From assembly GCF_001693385.1 (NCBI RefSeq), contig NZ_CP016428.1:1240001-1304000 (forward strand): a DNA stretch of 64,000 nt, read 5' to 3'. This DNA comes from Bradyrhizobium icense (GTDB lineage Bacteria; Pseudomonadota; Alphaproteobacteria; Rhizobiales; Xanthobacteraceae). The notes beneath the pieces are model-generated. The model did not search any database. It had not been told where the DNA came from and saw nothing but the letters and a program-made list of their open reading frames with translations. A program made the translations under genes and the position numbers. Numbering within the stretch: position 1 is the stretch's first letter; every line of letters starts with the position of its first letter. Shown here piece after piece: positions 15,652 to 23,975 of the stretch.

Positions 15652-16092
15652 TCAGGCGATGGGAGGACGGTAATGAAGAGGGGGCGCCTCACCCGGCAGG
15701 CGCCAGGAATTCTCGGAGACGCAGAGCGAGGTCGGTTGCGAGGGTTTTACAACCGTCGGTAGATCGGCCGCGATGCCGGAGACACAGAGCATGGCGCAGC
15801 ACGGCCCCGGCGAGGACTTGTCGTGTCCATGCTTGGCCGGCTCATGCGCGGTGTTGCCCGAATCGGCGTCATGGCTTTCGTGCTCGTGATGATGCTGATG
15901 CGCGCTGCCTGCCGCATGCTCGGAGTGATCATGCGTATGCGTCGCGGCGACCGGCTGAAGCGCGATCACCAGGCATGACGCGCCGTCGCCGAGCGCCAGT
16001 GCAACGCCGGGCGCCAGCACGCAAAACAGATAGAGCAGGGCGACAAACCACCCCGCTTTGGCGCGTTTCCGTCTGGTCAGGCGAACGAACAT
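15652..16092 (-). CDS. His-rich membrane protein, first gene of the copper operon
   Basis: 146 residues from the ATG at 16092. One N-terminal membrane segment (WFVALLYLFCVLAPGVALAL) is followed by a strikingly His-rich loop (about 75-110, with HTHDHSEHAAGSAHQHHHEH), then PGPCCAMLCVSGI. Such loops bind Cu, Ni or Zn. The arrangement is like DUF2946-type proteins of copper operons but the match is not certain. It is followed 80 bases later by the small lipoprotein. The start is ambiguous: a TTG at 16128 is also open. Confidence 0.72.
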   Translation of the reverse strand: MFVRLTRRKRAKAGWFVALLYLFCVLAPGVALALGDGASCLVIALQPVAATHTHDHSEHAAGSAHQHHHEHESHDADSGNTAHEPAKHGHDKSSPGPCCAMLCVSGIAADLPTVVKPSQPTSLCVSENSWRLPGEAPPLHYRPPIA

Positions 16093-16157
16093 TGCAGGCA
16101 AACTAGCCTCAATCGCCGATTCCGCCAAGGGCGTGACGCCGTCCCCATCACAACTGC

Positions 16158-17456
16158 ATGCCTAACATCGCGGCATTGTGGCTTGACCTTGGGCGATTTG
16201 ACCCCGAAGTTCCGCCGGCCGTGGTAACTTCTTCTGAGCTTTCCCGAGATTCCGACCTGTTCGTTCCCGATTCGCGTCGGGCGTGGATCCGGCTTGCCGT
16301 GGCCGTGCTGATCGGTTCGCTCGGCAGCGTCGGCATGTGGTCGGTGGTGGTCGCGCTGCCCGTGGTGCAGACGGAATTCGCCGCGAGCCGCGGCACCGCT
16401 TCGCTGGCGTTCACGATGATCATGCTCGGCTTCGGTTCCGGCGCGGTGCTGACCGGCAAGATTACCGACCGCTACGGCATCGTCACGGCGATCGGGCTCG
16501 GTATCGGCATTCTGGGGCTCGGCTATGTCGTCGCGGGAATGTCGACCTCGATCTGGCATTTTATCCTGGTGCATTTTGCCATCGGGCTGTCCTCGTCCGC
16601 CACCTTCGGGCCGCTGATGGCGGAAGCCTCGCACTGGTTCGACCGCTACCGCGGGCTCGCGGTCGCCGTTGCCGCCAGCGGCAATTACATCGGCGGCGCG
16701 ATCTGGCCTCCGGTGGTCAACTACGCCATCGAGACGACGGGCTGGCGCACGACCCATATCGGGCTCGGCATCTTCACCGCGGTGGCGATGACGCTGGCGC
16801 TGATCGCCTTGCGGATGCTGATGGGGGCAGGGGGCCAGCGCGACCACGAGAACGCGCCGCCGCCGCGCGTCGATTTGCGCCTTTCCACCAATGCGCTGAC
16901 CGCGATTCTGTCGCTTGCTGCGATCGCCTGCTGCGTGGCGATGTCGATGCCGCAGGTGCATATCGTCGCCTATTGCGGCGATCTCGGTTATGGCGTGGCG
17001 CGCGGCGCCGAAATGCTGTCGCTGATGCTGGGTTTCGGCATCATCAGCCGCATCGGTTCAGGCTTCCTCGCCGACAAGATCGGCGGCATCCGCACGCTCC
17101 TGATCGGCTCGGTGGCGCAGGGCACCGCGCTTCTGTTCTATCTGTTCTTCGACAGCCTGACCTCGCTCTACGTCATCTCGGCGATGTTCGGCCTGTTCCA
17201 GGGCGGCATCGTGCCGAGCTATGCCATCATCGTGCGCGAGGCGATGCCGGCCTCCGAAGCCGCCACCCGCGTCGGCATCGTGATCTTCGCCTCCGTGTTC
17301 GGCATGTCGTTCGGCGGGTGGATCTCGGGCGCGATCTTCGACGCCACCGGCTCCTACATGGCCGCGTTCGAGAACGGGCTGGCGTGGAACGCGCTCAACA
17401 TCGGGATTATGGTGCTGCTGTTGATGCGGGCACGCAAGCGGCTGGCGATGGCGTGA
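16158..17456 (+). CDS. Major facilitator superfamily transporter
   Basis: 432 residues with twelve hydrophobic segments and the MFS signatures: LTGKITDRYG between helices 2 and 3, RYRGLAVAVAASGNYIGGAI in helices 4 and 5, and FLADKIGGIR in the second half. The length and the NYIGGAIWPP motif point to the monocarboxylate/oxalate-formate-like (MCT-type) branch. The substrate is unknown. The first ATG has no clear ribosome-binding site, so the actual start could be slightly downstream. It is divergent from the copper operon and stands alone. Confidence 0.88.
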   Translation: MPNIAALWLDLGRFDPEVPPAVVTSSELSRDSDLFVPDSRRAWIRLAVAVLIGSLGSVGMWSVVVALPVVQTEFAASRGTASLAFTMIMLGFGSGAVLTGKITDRYGIVTAIGLGIGILGLGYVVAGMSTSIWHFILVHFAIGLSSSATFGPLMAEASHWFDRYRGLAVAVAASGNYIGGAIWPPVVNYAIETTGWRTTHIGLGIFTAVAMTLALIALRMLMGAGGQRDHENAPPPRVDLRLSTNALTAILSLAAIACCVAMSMPQVHIVAYCGDLGYGVARGAEMLSLMLGFGIISRIGSGFLADKIGGIRTLLIGSVAQGTALLFYLFFDSLTSLYVISAMFGLFQGGIVPSYAIIVREAMPASEAATRVGIVIFASVFGMSFGGWISGAIFDATGSYMAAFENGLAWNALNIGIMVLLLMRARKRLAMA

Positions 17457-17517
17457 GCTCTTTTCTGACGCGTTTTCTTCATGCGAACCGGAATCCACTT
17501 CGCTCGAAAACGCTATG

Positions 17518-17922
17518 TTAAACCGCCTGCCCGGCCTTCAACAGCGAACATCCCGTAATCTTCAGACTGCCGTCCGGCTGTTGCTCCAGCGTATACATCG
17601 CTTCCCAGGCTTCGCCATTGTCGTCGACGATGTGAACGCGTTGCGCGATCCGGCCGTTGGCCGCGCGCGCCTCGCCGAATTCGAAGCTCTTGTGGCGATA
17701 GACCGGCGCGTAGCCCTGCCGGACCATCTGCATGAAGATGTCGGCCTGCGGGAAAATTTGCCTGATCTCGGGCGCGGCGTGGGAATAGGCAGACGTGGCG
17801 TCATCGCGAGCGAACGCCTGCTCCTGCGCGCGGATCACGCTCTGGGCGGCGGCGACGTCGTCGGCGAGAGCAGGGGCGCCCAGGCCGATGAGGAATGCGA
17901 GAACCAGAACAAGAGCGCGCAT
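17518..17922 (-). CDS. DUF4864 domain secreted protein
   Basis: 134 residues. A signal peptide (LVLVLAFLIGLGAPALA) precedes a domain with the DUF4864 pattern: VIRAQEQAFARDDATSAYSH, then ADIFMQMVRQGYAPVYRHKS, and a C-terminal DGSLKITGCSLLK. The fold resembles cystatin/NTF2-like proteins. No catalytic residues are known. It is convergent with the MFS gene and transcribed singly. Confidence 0.88.
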   Translation of the reverse strand: MRALVLVLAFLIGLGAPALADDVAAAQSVIRAQEQAFARDDATSAYSHAAPEIRQIFPQADIFMQMVRQGYAPVYRHKSFEFGEARAANGRIAQRVHIVDDNGEAWEAMYTLEQQPDGSLKITGCSLLKAGQAV

Positions 17923-18078
17923 GCAAATGCCCCCGGACTGGCGGTGCTTGCCACGGTGCAGACAGGTGGAAATTTATACCCGCCGGCACGTGGGCGGAAG
18001 TACTATTCGCTTAAGCCGTCAGGCCCGGATGAGGAACAAGCTGAGGCACTTATCGTTTCTCTCGGGGAGGAACGCCCG

Positions 18079-18357
18079 ATGACGCTCACACGCGGAAACA
18101 TTCGCGGTTATGAGTTCGATCGCATGGTGCTGCTGTTCTCCATGATGGACGGGTCCAGGGAGATTCCCTGCGCCGTCAGCGCTTCCGCGATGGACGATCT
18201 GGAGCATGCGTCGCGCACGGCGACCAGCCAGCGCGAAGAGCAATTCCTGCGCTTGCGCGACAGGATCGAACAATGCGCGTCGCGCAAATTCGATGCCGGA
18301 GAGTTGGAGGGGACCCCGCCCGGCATCATCCTGCGCAGCATCGATTTTCGCGGTTAG
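18079..18357 (+). CDS. DUF1488 family protein
   Basis: 92 residues. The ATG at 18079 follows GGGGAGG with a good spacer, which decides the start over a longer open frame. The sequence FDRMVLLFSMMDGSREIPCA then VSASAMDDLEHASR is the DUF1488 pattern: a small soluble domain of unknown function common in alphaproteobacteria. The C-terminal half is helical and charged (REEQFLRLRDRIEQCASRKF). No operon partner. Confidence 0.88.
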   Translation: MTLTRGNIRGYEFDRMVLLFSMMDGSREIPCAVSASAMDDLEHASRTATSQREEQFLRLRDRIEQCASRKFDAGELEGTPPGIILRSIDFRG

Positions 18358-18501
18358 CTCTGTTGCTGGCCCTGCTCCAGGCGATGCCATCGCCGCGATG
18401 GCAGGCCGCCGGGTGCGAATGCGAGTCCAGGAGCGGTATCGTTCGCGCTGACATCCTTGGTCGACCCGGTGGCACTGCGGCTATTAGCTGCATGGCCGCG
18501 A

Positions 18502-19281
18502 TCACCGCCCCTGGAACACCGCGGCGCGGCGCTCGATGAAGGATTGAATGCCTTCGCGCGCATCGGCGCTGTTGAGCACGCGCTCGCGGACTTTCGGAAT
18601 GTAGGCGATGGCGGCGGCCTCGCTGTGATCGACATACTTGAGGGCCGCTTCCTTGGTGACTTGAATGCCGAGCGGCGCATTGCCGGCGATGATGTTGGCG
18701 AGCGTCATCGCGCGCTCGATTTGCTCGCCGGCCGGCACGACTTCCTGGACCAGGCCGATCTCGCGGGCGCGCGTGGCGGTGAATTCATCGCACAGGAACA
18801 GGTGATACATCGCGTTGCCCCAGCCGGTGCGCGACAGGAATCGGAAATGCGCGCCGCCGAGCGGGGCGATGCCGCGCTTTGATTCCATCTGACAGAAGCG
18901 GGCGTCGTCGGCGGCGACGACGATGTCGCCGGCCAGCATCAGTTCGATGCCGATGGTGAAGACGATGCCCTGCACCGCCGACACGATCGGCTTTTTGCAG
19001 CGCTTCTGCAGGCCGAAGACGTCTACATTGCCTTCCTTGAAATTCCGTTTCTCGGCGTTGGGGCCGAAGAATTTCGGCATGTCGAGACCGGCGGTGAAAT
19101 CCTTGCCTTCGGCGCAGATGACGCCGACCCAATAGTCTTCGTTGTTGTGCAGTTCCGTCAGGGCATCCGACAACTGCTCCATCATCGCGGGCGAGAACGC
19201 GTTCTTCTTGGCGGGGTTGTCGATGATGATCCTGAAGATGCGATCATGGGTCTCGGTGCGGATTTTTCCTTCGGCGCTCAT
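18502..19281 (-). CDS. Enoyl-CoA hydratase/isomerase (crotonase) family protein
   Basis: 259 residues from the ATG at 19281, which follows GAGGGAAG. Crotonase features: the first oxyanion-hole strand KDFTAGLDMPKF (60-71) and the second, GIVFTIGIELMLAGDIVVAA, with C-terminal trimerisation helices. The substrate is a CoA thioester, but which one is not determined by sequence. It lies 56 bases downstream of the tautomerase-like gene, and both face a TetR regulator, so a small inducible pathway handling an acyl-CoA or aromatic intermediate is likely. Confidence 0.9.
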   Translation of the reverse strand: MSAEGKIRTETHDRIFRIIIDNPAKKNAFSPAMMEQLSDALTELHNNEDYWVGVICAEGKDFTAGLDMPKFFGPNAEKRNFKEGNVDVFGLQKRCKKPIVSAVQGIVFTIGIELMLAGDIVVAADDARFCQMESKRGIAPLGGAHFRFLSRTGWGNAMYHLFLCDEFTATRAREIGLVQEVVPAGEQIERAMTLANIIAGNAPLGIQVTKEAALKYVDHSEAAAIAYIPKVRERVLNSADAREGIQSFIERRAAVFQGR

Positions 19282-19337
19282 GGTCTTCCCTCTCGGTCCT
19301 GATTGTTTCCGGAAAATGCTGTACTGGGCGCGCGCGT

Positions 19338-19826
19338 CTATCGCTCGTATTTGACGGCGAGTGCGGTGCGGATTGCCGCGGCGCGTTCCGGCGAAAAGTG
19401 CGATGCGCCATGTTCGAGCAGGTCGAGGAACGACAGCACACCGCCGCGCGAACCCCAGCTTCCTTCCTCGATGATACGGAAATTGATCCACCAGCCGGGC
19501 GAGGGCGTCTTCATCCCGCAGGCGTCCGCAAGCGCGGCGTGAATATTACGGATGACGGTGGCGCGATCCTCGCGCGTCCAGCAGCAGTCCATCACGACGA
19601 CGTCGAGCACCATCACGTCGCTGGGCTTGTCGGAGAGCAACTCTCCGCCGTGCGCGATCATATCGAGCGGCCGCTCGACGAAATGGATTTGATAGCCTCG
19701 GCGCGCCTCCGGCGTGAGTTTCCCGACTTCCGGCACCAGCACGGCATCCGTCAGCGTTTTGGCCAGCACGCGCCGCTGATCGGCGTTCAGGCGCCCTTGC
19801 GGGGTCATCACATGGATAAAGGTCAT
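19338..19826 (-). CDS. Tautomerase-like protein lacking Pro-1
   Basis: 162 residues. The N-terminal beta-alpha unit (FIHVMTPQGRLNADQRRVLA, followed by KTLTDAVL) and a second similar unit (VMVLDVVVMDCCWTREDRAT, followed by VIRNIHAALA) resemble the two beta-alpha-beta halves of fused 4-oxalocrotonate tautomerases. The catalytic N-terminal proline is replaced by Thr after Met. Either the protein is a divergent member or it is not an active tautomerase. It starts with ATG after AAGGAAG, is first in the pair with the crotonase gene, and its promoter region contains two TetR-type operators. Confidence 0.6.
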   Translation of the reverse strand: MTFIHVMTPQGRLNADQRRVLAKTLTDAVLVPEVGKLTPEARRGYQIHFVERPLDMIAHGGELLSDKPSDVMVLDVVVMDCCWTREDRATVIRNIHAALADACGMKTPSPGWWINFRIIEEGSWGSRGGVLSFLDLLEHGASHFSPERAAAIRTALAVKYER

Positions 19827-19860
19827 CGCGCGCTTCCTTCTGCCCTGGCCTGCTTACTGA

Positions 19861-19911
19861 CTATGACAGATGGCATAGTCCAGATCGGGCTGGCTATGTC
19901 AAGCGTCATAT
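19861..19911. promoter_or_regulatory. Two TetR-type operators between divergent genes
   Basis: CTATG-N8-CATAG at 19861-19878 and CTATG-N8-CATAT at 19894-19911: two 18-bp imperfect palindromes with the same half-sites, their centres 33 bases apart (about three helical turns, same DNA face). They lie in the 120-base gap between the tautomerase-like gene (minus strand) and the TetR gene (plus strand), where a repressor controlling both directions would bind. Confidence 0.75.
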
Positions 19912-19946
19912 TCTAGGATGAGCTATCCAGGCGACAAGGATCTCCG

Positions 19947-20558
19947 ATGACGTCAGATACCCGCGCAAAAATGGTGGCAGGCGCCGCCGACCTGATGAGC
20001 CGCCGCGGCGTCAACGCCACCAGCATGCGCGAGGTGGTCCGCCACACCGGCACGCCGCGCGGCTCGATCGGCCATCATTTTCCGCGCGGCAAGCAGCAAC
20101 TGATCGAGGATGCGCTGGTGTTTGCGGGCCGGCAGGTCAGCGGCCCGCTGGAGCACTTGACGCAGTCGCGCGGCGCGATAGCGGGCCTGCGCACCTTCAT
20201 CGCGCTGTGGCGTCAGACGCTGGAGAAGTCGAAATTCCAGGCCGGCTGCCCGGTGCTCGCGGTCGCGGTCGAGCAATATGTCAACGATGCGACGGAGAAG
20301 GCCGGCGAGCCGGACGAAGCCGCGCAGCGGCATCTGCTCGATCTTGCCGACGGCGTGTTTGCGGACTGGCAGCGCATCATGTTCACGGTGCTACGGCGCG
20401 AGGGTGTGGCGCCTGCGCGCGCGCGGCGGCTCGCCGCGCTCGTCATCGCATCGACGGAAGGAACGGTCGCGATGTGCCGCGCCGCGCGCAGCGCCCAGCC
20501 GCTCGATGATGTGAGGCAGGAACTCGAACTGGTATTGTCGAGCGCGCTGGAGAAGTAG
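19947..20558 (+). CDS. TetR/AcrR family transcriptional regulator
   Basis: 203 residues. The helix-turn-helix is clear near the N-terminus (GVNATSMREVVRHTGTPRGS then IGHHFPRGKQQLIEDAL). The C-terminal ligand domain resembles the YxaF/LmrA branch (AGCPVLAVAVEQY). It likely represses the divergent tautomerase-crotonase pair and itself through the two CTATG-N8-CATAG-like sites immediately upstream. The ligand is unknown. Confidence 0.92.
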   Translation: MTSDTRAKMVAGAADLMSRRGVNATSMREVVRHTGTPRGSIGHHFPRGKQQLIEDALVFAGRQVSGPLEHLTQSRGAIAGLRTFIALWRQTLEKSKFQAGCPVLAVAVEQYVNDATEKAGEPDEAAQRHLLDLADGVFADWQRIMFTVLRREGVAPARARRLAALVIASTEGTVAMCRAARSAQPLDDVRQELELVLSSALEK

Positions 20559-20708
20559 GCCGACATGCAGGACGCGTGACGTTTCATTCAGCCATTTCCT
20601 GACTTTTTGGCTCAAATCCTTGGCGGGGTACCCCGAATGCGCCGCCCGCGCGTTGCGCAGATCAGTTATGGATCGCGTTTTCACCCAAAATGCGTAAGGA
20701 GGGTGCAG

Positions 20709-21113
20709 ATGAGCGAACAGGAGAACCGACAACTCGTTGAGCAGGCCTACGCAAAGTTCAAAGCCGGCGACATCCCGATGCTGTTGCAATCCATGTCAGA
20801 GGACATCACGTGGCAATTGCCACAGGTTGAAAACGTGCCATTAGGTGGCAAGCGACAGGGACGCGACGCGGTCGGCGAGTTCTTTTCGACGCTCGCCAGC
20901 CTAATGGACGTTCGTTCTTTCGAGCCACGTGAGCTCATTGCTCAGGCAGACAAGGTCGTCGTGCTCGGTCATTACGACTGGCAGGTCAAAGCCAACGGGC
21001 GGACCTGGGAGAGCGACTTCGCGCACGTCTTTACCGTCCGTGGCGGCCAGATCGTAGCTTTTCAAGAATACATGGACACGGCCGCGACTGCCAAAGCCTT
21101 TAATCAAGCTTGA
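20709..21113 (+). CDS. SnoaL-like/NTF2-fold protein
   Basis: 134 residues from the ATG at 20709, which follows AAGGAGGG. The cone-shaped NTF2 fold is indicated by VEQAYAKFKAGDIPMLLQSM, DITWQLPQVENVPLGGKRQG and the terminal strand FTVRGGQIVAFQEYMDT. Family members include polyketide cyclases, steroid isomerase-like enzymes and many uncharacterised proteins. No adjacent biosynthetic gene suggests a substrate. Confidence 0.88.
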   Translation: MSEQENRQLVEQAYAKFKAGDIPMLLQSMSEDITWQLPQVENVPLGGKRQGRDAVGEFFSTLASLMDVRSFEPRELIAQADKVVVLGHYDWQVKANGRTWESDFAHVFTVRGGQIVAFQEYMDTAATAKAFNQA

Positions 21114-21269
21114 GCAATTGCGGACATCGGCAAGCGGTTGCATGTTGTGCCGTCGCCCCGGCTCGAGCGCGCCAAACGGAATATCTTTCGCGCCGCCGGG
21201 GCTGGCCGACCGGTTCCTCAATGGGTCAGCAGGCACTGACAACCGAGAATTTTCAGATGCTGCCTAGCG

Positions 21270-21647
21270 TTATAGACCTCCTCGCCCTTCCCAGTACGTA
21301 GGCATCCCGTAGTGCCGGTGGGTGCGCGTTTCCCAGTCTCGATCCTGCCAGGAGTCATCGCTGAACTCCGGCGCGTCCCTCAGCTGTTGCTCGGTGATAT
21401 TGGTTCGAAAACCACCAAGCGACGTATCAAATGTCAGGGCGCTCCACGGGATGGGATAATGGCTGTGGCCCAATCCGACAAATCCGCCAAAGCTCATGAC
21501 GGCATAAGCTACGCGACCTGATACCTTGTCGATGATGAGGTGATCAATCTCACCGATGTTCTTTCCATCTGCTCCATAAACCTCGGTTCCATGAATGTCT
21601 TCGCTTGAGATGCATTGATGATCCGGATGGGCTGTTGCGCGGGCCAT
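21270..21647 (-). CDS. PRC-barrel domain protein
   Basis: 125 residues from an ATG at 21647 after AAGGGAG. The PRC-barrel covers about residues 14-90: ISSEDIHGTEVYGADGKNIG, then DHLIIDKVSGRVAYAVMSFG and the HYPIPWSALTFD strand. The C-terminus is rich in Asp, Trp and Arg (DSWQDRDWETRTHRHYG). Such proteins are frequent in rhizobia and are often stress-linked, but the function is unknown. The upstream gap to 21963 carries the left end of the IS110 element. Confidence 0.88.
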   Translation of the reverse strand: MARATAHPDHQCISSEDIHGTEVYGADGKNIGEIDHLIIDKVSGRVAYAVMSFGGFVGLGHSHYPIPWSALTFDTSLGGFRTNITEQQLRDAPEFSDDSWQDRDWETRTHRHYGMPTYWEGRGGL

Positions 21648-21882
21648 GGCTCGGCTCCCTTCACAAGAGTGAATTTTCGTCGACATAACTCGACCGCTAC
21701 GGGGGTCGTTCCTGGCAGCGGAGAACATTTCACAGCACGGCCAGGGGTTTTGGTGCGGCGCAGGGAGCCTGAGCGTTCGCCTCCAATCGTAGTGTCCGCT
21801 ATTGGCGGGACATGCCGGTGGGCGATTACGAGGTGTGCTGCCGCAAAGGCGGAGACGGCTGCCATTCAGAGCGCTGCAGCGG

Positions 21883-23120
21883 ATTTATGATGGGGTGGAC
21901 GCCCCGCCGACGGCATCGATGTGCCAAAGTGGAGATGTTGAGCACCACTTAAGGGAGGCGTCCGTGTCAGAGGTTATCATAATCGGTCTGGATATCGCCA
22001 AGCATGTTTTTCACGCGCACGGAGCGGATGAGCGGGGTCGAGCGATATTCAGCAAGCGGATCAGCCGAGGAAAGCTGCTGGATTTCTTCGCAGCCCAGCC
22101 GAGTTGCACGGTAGCGCTGGAGGCATGTGGCGGAGCACATCACTGGGCCCGTCAGCTCACCCAACTCGGCCATGAAGTTCGGCTGATCCCGCCCGCCTAT
22201 GTAAAACCGTTCGTGAAGCGGCAAAAGAACGACGCGATCGATGCCGAGGCGATCTGCGAGGCAGCGCAGCGGCCGAGCATGCGGTTCGTGGCCGTGAAGA
22301 GCGAGCAGCAACAAGCGGCGGGTCTGGTGTTTCGGACCCGTGATCTGTTAGTGCGGCAGCGAACCCAGCTCATCAACGCGATTCGGGGACACCTCACTGA
22401 ATATGGTTGGGTCGCGCCCAAGGGACCATCGCATGTGGCGATGCTTGCCGACCTGATCGAGGAAGAAGAGATGGTCAGCTCGCTTCCAGAAGCGGCCCAC
22501 ACCATGTTCCGAGTGATGTTAGACCTGCTCGCCGGCCTCAATGGCAAGATCGCGGATCTCGACAAGGAGATCGCCCGACGTGCCCGCGAGGACGAAGTAT
22601 CGCGAAGGCTGATGACCATTCCCGGCATTGGCCCAATCTCCGCTACCGCGATCACCGCTCTAGCACCGCCGGCCGAGACCTTTGCCAAGGGCCGGGACTT
22701 TGCCGCCTGGCTGGGTCTTACGCCTCTTCAAAGATCGACAGGCGGCAAGCAGAAGCTCGGTGCGACATCCAAAATGGGTGAGCGCACACTCAGGCGCCTC
22801 CTCATCATCGGCAGCAGCGCCGTCGTGCAGCAGGCAAGCAAACGGGGCGCACCAAAGGGTTCGTGGCTCGAACAGATGCTGGCTCGCAAACCACGCATGC
22901 TGGTAACCGTCGCGCTCGCCAACAAGATGGCGCGGATTGTCTGGGCACTACTTGTAAAGCAGGAAAACTACAGAGCTCCGGTCGCCGCCAAGGCGTAAGC
23001 CTAGTGGGCCTGAGGTCGTCAGAGATGTAGTCGGTCGAAGGAGGGTATGGCGCAACAGTCGGCGAGACGGGGCCGGAAGAACCAGATGTACTCATCGTGC
23101 CTGGAGCACGTATTTATGAT
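21883..23120 (+). mobile_element. IS110-family insertion sequence (ends tentative)
   Basis: A single transposase gene with short non-coding flanks. The nine-base string ATTTATGAT occurs on both sides (21883-21891 and 23112-23120), and a 7-bp inverted pair CGCCGAC (21905-21911) / GTCGGCG (23058-23064) lies just inside, as expected of subterminal repeats of the IS1111 subgroup. These boundaries are a hypothesis. IS110 elements lack classical terminal repeats and encode a bridge RNA in a non-coding end. Candidate segments are about 21892-21963 and 22999-23111. Confidence 0.6.
21964..22998 (+). CDS. IS110 family transposase
   Basis: 344 residues from a GTG at 21964 after AAGGGAGG. The N-terminal RuvC-like DEDD domain shows IGLDIAKHVFHAHG and VALEACGGAHHWAR, then KRQKNDAIDAEAICEAAQ. 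The C-terminal transposase domain shows IPGIGPISATAITAL and AAWLGLTPLQRSTGGKQ with the serine used for strand transfer, ending in RRLLIIGSSAVV. Complete and apparently intact. These recombinases act with a bridge RNA that specifies target and donor. Confidence 0.95.
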   Translation: MSEVIIIGLDIAKHVFHAHGADERGRAIFSKRISRGKLLDFFAAQPSCTVALEACGGAHHWARQLTQLGHEVRLIPPAYVKPFVKRQKNDAIDAEAICEAAQRPSMRFVAVKSEQQQAAGLVFRTRDLLVRQRTQLINAIRGHLTEYGWVAPKGPSHVAMLADLIEEEEMVSSLPEAAHTMFRVMLDLLAGLNGKIADLDKEIARRAREDEVSRRLMTIPGIGPISATAITALAPPAETFAKGRDFAAWLGLTPLQRSTGGKQKLGATSKMGERTLRRLLIIGSSAVVQQASKRGAPKGSWLEQMLARKPRMLVTVALANKMARIVWALLVKQENYRAPVAAKA

Positions 23121-23272
23121 TTGGTTCCGGTCCGCGAACTCCCATACGGGCCCGCAGCTCCATCGCTGCATCAGAGGCCGGACAGATGGCAGCATCCGAC
23201 TACGCGCCAATCTTCTTCAAAAACCGCTTGCATCTCGCGGGGCGTCCACAGATGAGTGCGCGCTTTGGCTTC

Positions 23273-23821
23273 TCAAAACGTCGGCGGCGTGCAGGCGCTG
23301 ATCACTTCACACGGTTTTCCTCCGACGCAGCGGAAGCGGTGCGGGCGGCGGCTTTCGAAATAATAGGCGTCGCCCGGGTCGAGGATACGGCGCTCGTCGT
23401 CGACGGTCACCTCGAGCCGGCCGCTCACCACGATGCCGCCTTCCTCGCCGTCATGGGTCAGCGGCACCCGCCCGGTGTCGCTACCCGGCTCGTAGCGTTC
23501 TTTCAGGATCTGCAACGCGCGGCCGAACAAATTGTCCCCGACCTGGCGGTAGGAGATTGGCTGCTTGCCGATTTCGGTCAGCTCATCGGAGCGGTAGAAC
23601 GCCTTGCGCGGCCGCTCCGGCTCGATCGCGAAGAATTCGGCGAGCCCCATCGGCAGCCCGTCGAGGATCCGCTTCAGCGCGCCGACCGACGGGTTCATCT
23701 GGTTCGATTCGATCAGCGAGATCGTCGAATTGGTCACGCCGGAGCGCTTTGCCAGCTCGCGCTGCGACAGCTTGTGCCGGGCCCGGACGAAGCGGAGTCG
23801 CCCACCGATATCGACGCTCAT
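23273..23821 (-). CDS. XRE-family regulator with cupin sensor (PuuR-like)
   Basis: 182 residues from the ATG at 23821. Helix-turn-helix at about 10-65 (RARHKLSQRELAKRSGVTNS then TISLIESNQMNPSVGALKRI), cupin domain at about 110-175 (LTHDGEEGGIVVSGRLEVTV, then GDAYYFESRRPHRFRC). PuuR-type regulators of this build repress putrescine or amine catabolism. It is divergent from an omega-transaminase and D-amino acid dehydrogenase, which it probably controls. Many relatives are 180-190 residues, so it is full length. Confidence 0.9.
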   Translation of the reverse strand: MSVDIGGRLRFVRARHKLSQRELAKRSGVTNSTISLIESNQMNPSVGALKRILDGLPMGLAEFFAIEPERPRKAFYRSDELTEIGKQPISYRQVGDNLFGRALQILKERYEPGSDTGRVPLTHDGEEGGIVVSGRLEVTVDDERRILDPGDAYYFESRRPHRFRCVGGKPCEVISACTPPTF

Positions 23822-23975
23822 CGAAAATCCCTGTTGCAGATGTTTCGGATCGAACAAATATGCCCCGACGGGGTGAGCAAAATCAATGGGTTGCAGGAGT
23901 GCAGAAAAGGACTTGTTGTGGCTTCCCGAGCGTGGCCCGGTGGTATCTTGAGCTGCCAGCAAAGGAGCTAGACCC

